64,000 bases of DNA from Amaranthus tricolor. Taxonomy: Eukaryota; Streptophyta; Magnoliopsida; Caryophyllales; Amaranthaceae. A program made the translations under genes and the position numbers. Each line of letters begins with the position of its first letter. Position 1 is the stretch's first letter. Below the pieces are notes generated by a model. That model was not told the DNA's origin and ran no database searches. It saw only the letters and a list, made by a program, of their open reading frames with translations. Positions 21,600-32,118 of this stretch are shown piece by piece. The DNA is taken from the NCBI RefSeq assembly GCF_026212465.1, contig NC_080058.1, forward strand, positions 14,892,975-14,956,974, written 5' to 3'.

Positions 21600-24500
21600 G
21601 TTTGAAAATGGGTTCAAATATTAATGCCTCCTAGATAGTGGAACAAATCACACTATCCTAAAGCACAAAGAATACTTTTCTGAGTTAAAAATGGTGAAAG
21701 CAGATGTCACTACAATCTCTGGGATTACCAAACTAATAGAAGGATATGGAAAAGCTCAAATAACAGTTCCAAATGGGACAAAACTAGTAATTAATGATGC
21801 TTTATATTCGAATAAATCTCGATAAAATATCATAAGTTTCAAAGATGTACGCCAAAATGGTTATCATTTAGAAACAATGACCGAAAATCATACTGAATAT
21901 TTATGCATCACGTCTGAAAAATGCGGCAAGAAAAGCATTCATGAAAAATTACCAGCATACTCATCTGGATTATATCGTATTGATATAAAACCGGTTGAGA
22001 TAAACATGGTGTCTAACCAGAAGTTAGATAATAAAGAAATGATGAATTTATGGCATGACCGATTGGGTCATCCTGATGTGGGAATGATGCGAAAAATTAT
22101 TGAAAATTAAATTGGGCATCTAATGAAGAAATTAAAATGAGAATTCCCCAACCAAATGAATTATCATTTTCTGCATGCTCACAAGGCAAATTGATAATTA
22201 GACCATCTTTAAATAAAATTGCTACTGAAACTCCTAAATTTCTTGAAAGAATTCATGGAGATATATGTGGGCCAAGTAATCCTACTTCTAGGCCATTTAG
22301 ATATTTTATGGTATTGATTGATGCCTCAACACGATGGTCACATGTAAGTCTCCTACAAACTAGAAATGTGGCATTTGCGAAATTACTTACTCAAATCATT
22401 CGATTGAGAAATCAATTTCCAGATTATACAATTAAGCGAATAAGGTTTGACAATGCCGGATAATTTACATCTCAAACTTTTAATGATTAGTGTACGTCAA
22501 TTGGAACTGATGTAGAACATCCAGTAGCTCATGTTCATACTCAAAATGGTTTGGCTGAATCATTGATTAAAAGACTCCAATTAATAGCAAGACCATTATT
22601 AATGAGGTCAAAATTGCCATCATCTGCGTGGGGCCGCAATAATACATGCATCATCATTGATAAGATTGAGCCCAAGTGCTTATCATAAATATTCACCACA
22701 GCAATTAGTGCATGGTCGAGAACTAAATATATCATACTTGAAAATATTTGGATGTGCAGTATATCTCCCTATTGCACCACCCCAACGTACAAGAATGGGT
22801 CCACAAAGAAGGATGAGAATTTATGTTGGATTTGAATACCCATCAATTATCAAATATTTAGAACCAATGACTGATGATTTTTTTAATGCTAGATTTGCAG
22901 ATTGTCATTTTAATGAGACAATATTCCTATCCTTAAGGGGAGAGAAAGTGGACCCAAATAAGAAGGAAATAGATCTCACATGGAATGCAATGCATTTGAA
23001 AATATATGATCCAAAAACAAATGCTTCTGAACAAGAAGTTAGAAAATTTGTCCATAATCAATATATTGCAAACAGATTACTTGATGCATTTGTAGAAACA
23101 AAGCAAGTGACAAAATCATATATTCCTGCGGCAAATGTTCCGGCACGAATTGAAATTCCCATTGATAACAAAGCCACTGAAAATGAATCTATTGCACGCC
23201 GGAAGCGTGGAAGACCACTTGGTTCAAAGGATTTGAAACAAAGAAAATCCAAAAGGTTGAATGAAATGACAAATGTTATCAATATTACTTCTTCAATGAA
23301 TTGTAAAGAAACAAGTTTTGGAGATGAGGACAAAAATCTCAGAGAAGAAGAAAATAATGATATAAAAGATAACAATGAAATTTTGATTAATTACATTTCA
23401 ACTAAAAGGCAAATAAATCGAAAGAATGTTATTATTAATGACGCAATTGCTTATTCAATTGCCACCGCTTGATGAAAATTATATAGAACCAAGAACGATA
23501 CAAGTATGTCGGCATAGGAATGATTGGCCAAAATGGAAAGATGCTATTCAAGCAGAGTTAAAGTCACTTGAGAAACAAGAAGTTTTTGGACAAATTACCC
23601 GAACACCAAATGGTATAAAACCGGTCGGCTATAAATGGGTGTTTGTGAGAAAAAGGAATGAGAAAGATGAAGTGGTTAGATATAAGGCACGAGTTGTAGC
23701 ACAAGGTTTTTCCCAAAGACCAGGGATTGATTATGAGGAAACGTATTCTCCAGTAGTAGATGCAACTACACTAAGATTCTTGATAAGTCTAACTGTCTCA
23801 AACAAGTTGCTAATGCGACTTATGGATGTTGTGACCGCATATTTATATGGTTCACTTGATACAGACATTTATATGAAAGTCCCTGAAGGACTTAAATTAC
23901 CAGAAAACCACAAATCACGAGAAATGTTTTCTATAAAGCTGAAAAGGTCACTTTATGGACTAAAACAATCTGAAAGAATGTGGTACAACCGTCTTAGTGA
24001 ATATCTCCTGAAAGAAGGATTTAAAAATGATCAAATCAATCCTTGTGTATTTATTAAACGGACTCAATCAGGATTTTCTATAATTGTAGTTTATGTTGAT
24101 GATTTAAATATCATTAGAACTCCCAAAGAGCTTGAACAAACTGCAAAATATATGATGAAAGAATTTAAAATGAAAGATCTTAGGAAATCAAAATTTTTCC
24201 TTGGATTACAAATAGAGCACTTAAGGGGTGGAATCTTTGTGCACCAATCCAACTGTAGACTCAATTAGGAACGGGAACAGCAACAAGAGGGGGGTGAATT
24301 GTTATTGTTACTAATTCAAGCGTTCTTGCCCTGTTTTTGCGGAATTGAATTAAGATAAATAAAGCTTGAACTTAGAGCAAAATAATAAAAGAGACAAATG
24401 AATTTTTACGTGGAAACCTTCTGGGCCTAAACAGAAGGAAAAACCACGACCCCTCGGGAATTCTAAATACACCACTATGTTTAAGGCAATTAGTTATAAT

Positions 24501-26626
24501 TACAATAAACACCTTACTTCACTCGAAGCGAATGGACTAGGCCAACTCTTCTCTCTCAAATTTCTTTACTCAAAGCAACAAACTTAGCTTCACTAAAAGC
24601 TAAACTCCTCAATAGCTTCACTCAAAGCTATCTAATTCCCCCTTAGACTCACCCGAGTCTAATTACAAGTTCTCTCAAAAACCCTTACAAAAAGGATAAA
24701 AATCTTAAAAATAAAATCAATGAGTTGCTCAAGAAAATATTATGAGTTAATTGACAATTTTCAAAACAAAATATTTCTTGTGGATTTCCAAAAATAATCA
24801 CATGAAAATAACAAAGTTCATGCGTTAGATACTTAGGAACAGTCGAATCCACTTGCTATTTATAAAAAATAAAATCTTTAAGAAAATGGAATAATCCAAT
24901 CCATTATTCCTTATCAAAAAGATCATGGGAGTAATGTGGATTAATCACACAAACGGCTATTTCCACAAGACTTGATTAAATCAAGCATACGGTTAAAGCA
25001 ACAATAACCGCTGTTCCCAATTACTAATAATAGCATATGTTCCCTTTAAGCAGCAGTTTCTTCAACATCAGTTCCTGTTCCAGCAATAACTAATGGAACT
25101 TTTATGCTATTTATAGAAACGGTTATGCTTACTAAAATTAGGAATGGTTACATGCTAACTCATAATAGGAACGATAACCTATTTTCTAAGATAAAGACCG
25201 GTTAAAAAAACAGTAATAACAGCAAAGACTTTTTCAACTTGGAAAATCATATTTACTAACAACAATAGCTATTCCTATATTTAGCAAATCCAATATTTAC
25301 TAAATATAGATCCTAAAATAATGCTTGAAAAGAAAAAAATCATTTTGGAAAATCTTTTGCCAATTAACTTTAATAAATTATAATTGCAACACATTAACTT
25401 TATTTTCTACATCAACTAAAAAATAATAATTAAATAGTAATCAGAATTTTTAGCGGACGTAGGCTGACTTCAGTTGGGAACAGTGCGCTGTCTCTGAATT
25501 CTAGTTTAGCTAGAACATCCAACTTGGGAATAGTAGACTTCATGTCTCCATTTTACATCCCAAGTGATATACTCTTCTAACATCTCTTGAATCCTTTTGA
25601 CACGTACATTTCCATGAATGAAGCCATAGGTACTATCAATGATCATAATTACGACCGGATATCGACCTGCACATAATCTCTTAAAAACATATTTGTTTAA
25701 ATAAAGTGTAGTCATCATCAAAACTCAAGAGGTCCAACACCAACTATACAGAAACGGTTCTAAAAAGATTTCATATGGACAAAGCTCATCCGTTGAGCTC
25801 TCCATTGATAGTGCGATCATTAAAACCAAAAGATGATTCATTTCGACCTTGTGAAGAAGACGAGGAGATTCTTGGCCCTAAAGTGCCATATTTAAGCGCA
25901 ATTGGAGCTCTGATGTATCTAGCTAATAATACAAGACCTGATATTGCTTTCGCTATTAATTTATTAGCTAGGTATAGCAATTCACCAACAAAGAGACATT
26001 GGAGTGGGATAAAACATACGTTGCGCTACCTTCGAGGAACTAACGATCTTGGATTATTTTATCGATCAAAGCAAGATGCTACTCTTGTTGGATATGCAGA
26101 TGTTGGATACTTATCAGATCCCCATAAGGCTAAATCACAAAATTGATATGTATTCACATATGGAGGTACCGCAATATCTAGGGGATCGACAAAATAGACA
26201 CTGACAGCTACATCATCAAACCATGCAGAATTGATCGCCCTTTATGAAGCAAGTAGAGAATGTAAATGGTTAAGGTCAGTAATTGGTCATATTCAAGAAG
26301 AATGTGGGATAAACTCGATAATAAATTCTCCAATTGTAATTTTTGAAGATAATACCGGTTGTATTGAACAAGTTAGTGAAGGCTTCACAAAAGGGGACAG
26401 AACCAAACATATAGCACCAAGACTTTTCTTCGCACATGACCTCCAGAAGTATAAAATAGTAAAAGTCGAACAAATTCAATCAAGTGAAAATCTTGCAGAT
26501 ATGTTCACAAAGTCTCTTCCATCAAAGAGGTTCGAACAACTTGTATATGAAATTGGAATTTCCCTTAGTTCAGGTTTTTATCCTTTTGGGTTTTTCCTGA
26601 CAAGGTTTTTAATGAGGCGGTATTAA
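21600..26626 (+). pseudogene. Copia A pol (protease, integrase, RT, RNase H), split by a solo LTR
   Basis: Domains in order: protease CLLDSGTNHTILKH (21625); GAG-pre-integrase LWHDRLGHPD (about 22050); integrase core GDICGPSNP, LIDASTRW and RIRFDNAG (22255-22463); integrase C-terminal FGCAVYLPIAPP and VGFEYPS; reverse transcriptase (23510 onward) with YKARVVAQGFSQ, MDVVTAYLYG and an intact YVDD box at 24092-24103. The solo LTR sits at 24254-25739. Beyond it the frame resumes with KRFHMDKAHPLSSP and YLSAIGALMYLANNTRPDIAF. RNase H follows with VGYADVGYL, NHAELIALYEASRECKWLR and LADMFTKSLP. Stops and frameshifts occur in protease, integrase and RNase H. The lineage within copia was not decided. 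Confidence 0.9.
24254..25739 (-). mobile_element. Solo LTR of a sirevirus-like copia family
   Basis: It is a 1486-bp insertion starting TGTAGACTC and ending GGTCCAACA, flanked by perfect CCAAC duplications (24249-24253 and 25740-25744). Removing it joins the two parts of the Copia A reverse transcriptase at the expected place. It shares long blocks with the LTRs at 51053 and 62592: CAACAAGAGGGGGG near the left end, ACGTGGAAACCTTCT, GTCATCATCAAAA near the right end. It is therefore the product of LTR-LTR recombination of a related element. The orientation is inferred from those LTRs. Confidence 0.93.
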
Positions 26627-26686
26627 ATAGAAATATTATAATAATATTTTACTCTTTTTACATAATTAGAATGCTATTACAATGCA

Positions 26687-26890
26687 TTCAAGGGGGAGTG
26701 TTGAAATATAGTGTGAAAGTTAATTAATGAATTTACCCTAATGTAAATGCATTCAATGTAATTGTAGATAAACTTGCCTATAAATATGAAAGTTTACCAA
26801 TATAAAAAATCACACCAATGAGTAAAAACATTTTCCATCTTCTAACTTTTACTCATTCTATTTTCCCCTTATCTTGTCTAAGTTTTAGCA
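26687..26890 (+). repeat. Copia A polypurine tract and 3' LTR
   Basis: The purine run AAGGGGGAG ends at 26698 and the LTR is 26699-26890. This copy keeps the TATAAATA box (about 26781-26788) that the 5' LTR has lost. CTTTT at 26891-26895 is the right target duplication. Confidence 0.93.
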
Positions 26891-27755
26891 CTTTTATTCA
26901 TTTTTAGTTTTGAATCCTACATATCAATATTAACTATTACTATTTTTGTATAGGTTGACTACCTTATTTTGGAATTCATCAAAAGTTTTAATGAAATAAA
27001 TTCTACACTAATTATGGGGTCTTGTACACATTATTGTACTTTCTAACATAACTTGTATGCATTCTTTTTTAATCTCCAACTGTAGACTTAATGTAATCGG
27101 TCGAAAACTACAACAGATCTGAATAACACCTACAACATTTTGGACAAGAGCTAGCCAAGTTAACATTGATAGATTAGTAGGTTCAAAAAATCAATGAGTA
27201 CTAGAATAGGTCTCTGATACATGCAGTCAGGCACTAAACTAATTATTGTATACTTTTGAAAGTCCTCACGGAAGTATGTCATTCACACCATTACTATTGA
27301 CTTAAATATGATTAATGATTTAGGAAAATTATTTCCAAATGTAATGACTATTGATAACATACAAGGCAATTATTTTTGTTTCATTTGCAAAATTATAGAA
27401 TTATTAAGTAGGACAATCATTGCAAGTTATCTTGAAGAACCATCAAGCTCAGTTCTCTCAATATTCTTTTTGTTATTGACTTTACTTCAACTTCAAATCG
27501 ATTACTATAATTATTAATTAAAGATTAATTATTTTCTAAAATTAAAATTTTAAATTAAATAGGATTTCTTGGGGAACAACGCACGCGCCTTACCAACTAG
27601 TGCATGTTAAATTATGGAATAATTAACTCTAAGTATGCGTTGCACATCGTGCAATATAATAGTTATCTCTCTCTAGCACATGTGCAAGGTGTTTGTATAT
27701 GGTTGTCACCTTTAAGCAAAAGCAGAAAAAGCACATTTACTGTACTGATGCATGA
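26891..27755. other. AT-rich spacer right of Copia A
   Basis: No recognisable gene. A short open frame at 27308-27517 has no family resemblance. The segment near 27545-27700 contains ACGCACGCGCC and ATGCGTTGCACATCGTGC, inverted-repeat-like words with no clear element assignment. Confidence 0.5.
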
Positions 27756-28375
27756 TCCAAGGTAATTGGCCCAAAGAAGTACCAGACAACTCTCTATAGA
27801 ACTCATCAAACATATCTCTAAGTCTTATAATGGTCTCAATGATCTAATTCCTAGTACGACACTCTAAATTTGGAGGCGTACGCTCACTACCCTCGTAAAT
27901 AGCCCTAGCTATGTGCCCCCCATAGGTAGGCAACAACTTAGCATTCGTAGGTCCTCATAGCGAAGTCTATCACCCAATCCCTATTAGCTGCCTATCTAAA
28001 TCTTCTAGCTCAGGGAGCTATATCATCCATTAGGATCTTTGATGGGGCATCAAGACCACCAGAAGTATTAGGCCTAGCCTGTGTGTACACAAATTTACTA
28101 ATCTGTCTTCGAGCAACTATCCAATTGTTAAGCTGTCTACAAACCCATGATGCTCAATATGTCTCTCCCCTTCATCACATAACGTCAATGAACTATCTAT
28201 ACTAATAGGGTCATCCATATATGTATGCGCCTATTCTAAGGTGCTAAACCATTGGGCTTGACATTGCCTAACCCCCTGCTTCAACCTAGCACGATGGGCT
28301 GACCCAGAAACTTTTTTCTCATGAGGGTCACCTCTAAAAAGCGTTGGTTTTCTTTATTGTGAATATTAGCCATAT
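27756..28375 (-). other. Unrecognised decayed coding remnant
   Basis: On the minus strand this stretch reads as protein-like text in pieces: HTYMDDPISIDSSLTLCDEG near 28190, then LPTYGGHIARAIYEGSERTP near 27895, then RLRDMFDEFYRELSGTSLG near 27800. Many stops lie between and within them. Its higher GC content and low stop density in one frame, compared with the neighbouring spacer, suggest a former exon. I do not recognise the family; a transposon-associated plant domain is possible. Confidence 0.35.
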
Positions 28376-28481
28376 TAACAAAAATTGGATAAATACAAAT
28401 AATCACTAATCGATTAATTAGAAAAAAATTTTAAAACATCCAAATAAAAAAATTATTAATTAATGGAAATTAAATACTAAG

Positions 28482-28524
<43 letters not shown>
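28482..28524. repeat. 43-bp poly(A) run
   Basis: An uninterrupted run of A from 28482 to 28524 stands about 90 bp upstream of the tRNA gene. It could be a retroposon tail, but no retroposon body was recognised next to it. Its exact length may vary between reads. Confidence 0.9.
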
Positions 28525-28531
<7 letters not shown>

Positions 28532-28611
28532 AGAATTCTCGCTGTATCAAGTTTGGGGCGAAGGATTGTTGACAGTATTATAAATTTTCATGACACATTT
28601 AGTCAATCAAA

Positions 28612-28693
28612 GTGGGCGTGCCGGAGTGGTTATCGGGCATGACTAGAAATCATGTGGGCTTTGCCCGCGCAGGTTCGAATCCTGCCGCTCACG
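28612..28693 (+). tRNA. trnS-AGA: tRNA-Ser (anticodon AGA)
   Basis: It is 82 nt with a full cloverleaf. The acceptor stem GTGGGCG pairs with CGCTCAC (one G-T wobble). The anticodon stem CATGA/TCATG carries the loop CTAGAAA (anticodon AGA, decoding UCU and, with inosine, UCC and UCA). A long variable arm typical of class II Ser tRNA follows. The T arm has the loop GTTCGAATC, and G stands at the discriminator position. CCA is not encoded, as usual in nuclear genes. TTTT directly after the gene fits a polymerase III terminator. It looks intact. Confidence 0.97.
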
Positions 28694-28697
28694 TTTT
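28694..28697 (+). terminator. RNA polymerase III T-run
   Basis: Four T directly follow the last tRNA base, and a second run of five T starts at 28699. This is the expected termination signal for the tRNA-Ser gene. Confidence 0.7.
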
Positions 28698-28752
28698 GTT
28701 TTTCAATTATTTTCATCAACACATCATATGAAAGAGATAGACAATGAAATTT

Positions 28753-29440
28753 GAAATCATGTTTAATTTAGGGCTGTAAATTCAGTTACTCGATCAAGTT
28801 TTGGGTCGGATTTCATTGGGTTCGGGTTTTTCGCAGGTGATTTAACATTTTGATTCAAGTCGATTCGGTTACAAGTCCATTCAAGTACGGGTCTATGTCG
28901 GGTTAATACCACACTGGGTCGGTTAATACCTCACGTTTGGTTTCACAAATTTGTTTTAGCCTAAGATAAAGTCATAAGATTTGATTGTGGGCTTGCATTT
29001 ATTGTTTAATTTTAGCTAAACTAAACTTGATTCAATTCAATCAAACTTATTATTTGTTGAATGAAACTTGATACGGTTAAATCAAATTATATCGTTTAAT
29101 CACATTCTCGGGTTAATCTCGAGGTGTTGATTATGGGTCATTTTGGGTGGGATTATGTTGAGTACCTATCTGGTTAAAGACGAGTTCGAGTTGTAACAAG
29201 TCGGATGCAAAATCGAGTTCGGTTAACCACATTGTCCGGAATCTCGGGTGTGGATTGTTCTCGATTCGGGTACCGGTCGATTTTTGGTCTAAAATAATTG
29301 GGTACATGTCGGGTTACGGGTCAACATCAGATCGAGTTTCGATCGGTTACAGGTCACTGCACCTTGGGTCAATCAACGAGTCAGATACAGGTCAATTTCA
29401 GGCGGTATTACAGTTCGGGTCAATTTTTTACGGCCGATAG
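28753..29440. repeat. Degenerate GGGT/CGGG-rich repeat block
   Basis: About 690 bp is full of GGGTC, TCGGGTT, CGGGTCAA and GGTCGG words, more G-rich on this strand than its surroundings. It begins with GGGCTGTAAATTCAG and ends near GGGTCAATTTTT. Such blocks occur in plant intergenic repeats of unclear class. No terminal repeats or target duplication were found. It lies between the tRNA and the PPR gene. Confidence 0.55.
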
Positions 29441-29640
29441 TTTAATTACAGCTTACAAAATTTGATAAAAATTTGTTCCAGATTCGCTCGTACGACAATC
29501 ACTCCTAATCTGCAAAAGTTAAATTCTGAATTTTGTCTGAAAATGGCCTACGAAATGTCATTTATATCTCTAATGTTAAACCTTGTTCAAATACCTATAC
29601 AAGTTGACAAATACAAGTCATACTTGAAATGCTGTATTTT

Positions 29641-31950
29641 TCAATTGACATCTACCAAGCTCTTCTTCAACTTCTCTATCTCCAAGGATTTCATTTGCAA
29701 TCCTAAGTATCCTGCCATTTCGAGAATCTCCATAGTCCGTGGATGAGAAGTATCATCCGATGAGAATCCGTGCATTGTCAATGAACCATCAGTAACGCCT
29801 ACATCAACCCAGCTAAACCCGACTTCTTTTCTGACTCTGCCGTCCTTCATCTTCCTCCTCATTGCTGCAGCCTTCTCCCAGTCTCCTTTTTCAGCATACA
29901 AATTCGACATTAGAACATATGAACCTGATTCTTCAGGTTCCATTTCTATCAATCTATTCACGATTCTTTGACTTATCTCCATATCCCTATGCTTTCTGCA
30001 TGACCCTAACAAGCTTTGTAATGCAGAAAATGACGGTCCACCAGGCATATGATAGAGCAATTCCTCTGCCTCTTTTAATCTTCCTGCACGACCCAACAAA
30101 TCGACTATACAAGCATAATGCTCTGTTGATGGTTCAGTCAGGTTGTCTTTGATCATTGAGTCCCAAATTTGAAAGCCCATATCGACCATTCCCTTCCTTC
30201 CGCATGCTGTCAACATAGAAAGGAATGTGATAGAATCGGGTTCTACACCTTGGTTGTGCATCTCATTGAATAGTTGCATAACGGAGTCATAGTCCCCGTG
30301 TCTTGCATGGGCTGAAATTATTGATGTCCAAGCAAATTGTGTTCTTTGAATTGTTGCGTTGAAAATTCTCATGGACTCATATAGACTGCCTCGTTTTGCA
30401 TACATATCTAGAAGTGCAGCTGAGACAATTGAGTTGAAATTCATTCCAAGTTTCAGCAAATGAGCATGGCATCGTTGTCCAAACCTTAATGAAATGGCTT
30501 CAGCAGATCCAGTTGCACTTAAGACACTGCCAAATGTGTGCTCAGTTGGTACGGTCTCTGCTATTGCTAAACGGAACATCTTAAGAGCTTCGTCATATAA
30601 CTTGTTATCGACATATCCAGATATCAGAGAATTCCAAGACACAATATCCCGGAAACAAAGCTCCTCAAATACCTTTCTTGAATCTTCCATTGATTTAAAC
30701 TTTGCATACATGCTGATAAGACTATTAGACACATTTAATTCTAATAGAAAACCGGTTTTGAGACAAAACCCATGAATCATTTGACCTTCATTGAAAAAAT
30801 CCCCTAGTGTAATGGCATGTAGTAACCCAATAAATGTTACATCATTTGGGTAGACTCCATCTTTCCTCATCTCATGGAAGATGAAGAGTGCGTCTTCTTG
30901 GAAAACACAAATCATTGTTGTCCAAGAAACCACATTTTTTTCATAAATGCCATCAAATACAAGCTTGACGTCCTCATTAACCTCGCACTTTGAGTAAGTC
31001 GACATCAAAAGATTACATACTGCACTATTTCCAACATATCCAGTTTTTATAACCAAGCAATGCAACAACCTGCTCAACCCCAAAAGTCTCTTATGCCCAC
31101 AAACAGAGATTGCAGCAATTAATGAGATAATATCTGGTCTCATATTCTGCCTCAACATTTCACAAAATGTGCGTAATGTTTTTATATCATATCTTCCATC
31201 TTGATTATACCCACATAATATAGCATTCCAAGATACTGAATCCTTGAAGGACATTCCATTAAACACTCTTTCAGCATCGGTAATTCGACCCCATCTCGAG
31301 TACATTGAGATAAGTGCATTCCCAATGAACACCTCGCAATGGAAGCCTGATTTAAGTATGCTTGAATGCAATTGGGAGCCCAACAAAAACCCTTTGTAAT
31401 CAGAACAAAATGACAGTGATGTAGTGTACGTAACCGGGTCAAAAACCACTCCATTTTTATTCATGTTAGTAACAAAATACAAAGCTTCATCTGTATTCCG
31501 AAAACCTAATAGGATAGTGTTATAACTGACAGTATCAGGTTCATTCATACTGTTGAATAAACAAAAAGCACGATCAAAATGTCCTGATTTAACGTACATA
31601 TTCATCAAAGAATTTGAGACAGCACGAAACTGATTAAACCCAGATGAAACTGCAAAGCTGTGCAGCATCATACCCGTTTTTCGATCCCCACAGGAAGCTT
31701 TAACAGCCACAGCCACAACATCTTCATCAATCCTATCAAGATAATTATCATGTAATTCCCTCTTAAAGACATTGAGAGCTCTAGAACTAAGGTTTTGATT
31801 TATGTAAGTGAGCATACAATTAGTAAGAGAACAAAATGTTCGTTGGGGGCTTTCATCGAACAGTTGATATGCATGGTCAATTGAAAAAACCTTTTTGGCG
31901 GCAAATAATAGCCGTTGGTGGGTTGACGACAGATTGTTTTTGAAAATCAT
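29641..31950 (-). CDS. PLS-class pentatricopeptide repeat protein with E/E+ C-terminus
   Basis: This is an intact, intronless ORF of 769 residues from ATG 31950. The open frame extends eight codons further to a TTG, but a TGA lies just beyond and no other ATG is available. The N-terminus is basic and could target an organelle. The body is a run of P, L and S repeats with typical lines such as NALISMYSRWGRITDAERVF, VSWNAILCGY, NSLISMYAKFKSMEDSRKVF and GRAGRLKEAEELL. The end carries the E motif (LQSLLGSCRKHRDMEIS, ESGSYVLMSNLYAEKGDWEKAAAMRRKMKD, KEVGFSWVD) and an E+ stretch (LTMHGFSSDDTSHP), without a DYW domain. Such proteins specify C-to-U editing sites in mitochondrial or plastid RNA. The tail resembles the Arabidopsis At4g32430 type, but that assignment is from recollection and tentative. 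It is the only intact protein gene in the window. Confidence 0.93.
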   Translation of the reverse strand: MIFKNNLSSTHQRLLFAAKKVFSIDHAYQLFDESPQRTFCSLTNCMLTYINQNLSSRALNVFKRELHDNYLDRIDEDVVAVAVKASCGDRKTGMMLHSFAVSSGFNQFRAVSNSLMNMYVKSGHFDRAFCLFNSMNEPDTVSYNTILLGFRNTDEALYFVTNMNKNGVVFDPVTYTTSLSFCSDYKGFLLGSQLHSSILKSGFHCEVFIGNALISMYSRWGRITDAERVFNGMSFKDSVSWNAILCGYNQDGRYDIKTLRTFCEMLRQNMRPDIISLIAAISVCGHKRLLGLSRLLHCLVIKTGYVGNSAVCNLLMSTYSKCEVNEDVKLVFDGIYEKNVVSWTTMICVFQEDALFIFHEMRKDGVYPNDVTFIGLLHAITLGDFFNEGQMIHGFCLKTGFLLELNVSNSLISMYAKFKSMEDSRKVFEELCFRDIVSWNSLISGYVDNKLYDEALKMFRLAIAETVPTEHTFGSVLSATGSAEAISLRFGQRCHAHLLKLGMNFNSIVSAALLDMYAKRGSLYESMRIFNATIQRTQFAWTSIISAHARHGDYDSVMQLFNEMHNQGVEPDSITFLSMLTACGRKGMVDMGFQIWDSMIKDNLTEPSTEHYACIVDLLGRAGRLKEAEELLYHMPGGPSFSALQSLLGSCRKHRDMEISQRIVNRLIEMEPEESGSYVLMSNLYAEKGDWEKAAAMRRKMKDGRVRKEVGFSWVDVGVTDGSLTMHGFSSDDTSHPRTMEILEMAGYLGLQMKSLEIEKLKKSLVDVN

Positions 31951-32118
31951 TTGATGGTTAAGCCTTAAATCCAATAAATTGAGGACTTTTCAGTGTTTTC
32001 TGAACTAATAGAGTGAAGTAGAATTACCGTCCGACATTTGATATGCAGCTATGTGGGGGTTTGTGTAGGTAAGTAATATGAATTTAATTGGTGAAACTTT
32101 CAAACAAATATACTTATT
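31951..32118. other. Short upstream region of the PPR gene
   Basis: Only about 170 bp separate the PPR start from the left edge of the mariner-like element. The promoter and 5' leader of the PPR gene must therefore be very short or lie inside that element. No TATA box was identified on the minus strand. Confidence 0.4.

Larger units (their letters stand above)
18713..26890 (+). mobile_element. Copia A: full-length Ty1/copia retrotransposon with nested solo LTR
   Basis: Both LTRs begin TGTTGAAATATAGTGTGAAAG and end in AAGTTTTARCA (18713-18840 and 26699-26890). They are flanked by perfect CTTTT duplications at 18708-18712 and 26891-26895. A polypurine tract, AAGGGGGAG, stands directly before the 3' LTR. 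A degenerate primer-binding region, TATTATCAGCACC, follows the 5' LTR. The interior carries gag and then pol in copia order (protease, integrase, reverse transcriptase, RNase H), all decayed. A 1486-bp solo LTR of a sirevirus-like family interrupts the reverse transcriptase. Without it the element is about 6.7 kb. Confidence 0.95.

Noticed and set aside
29862..30775. Plus-strand open frames inside the PPR gene
   Set aside because: Shadows of the long minus-strand PPR frame.
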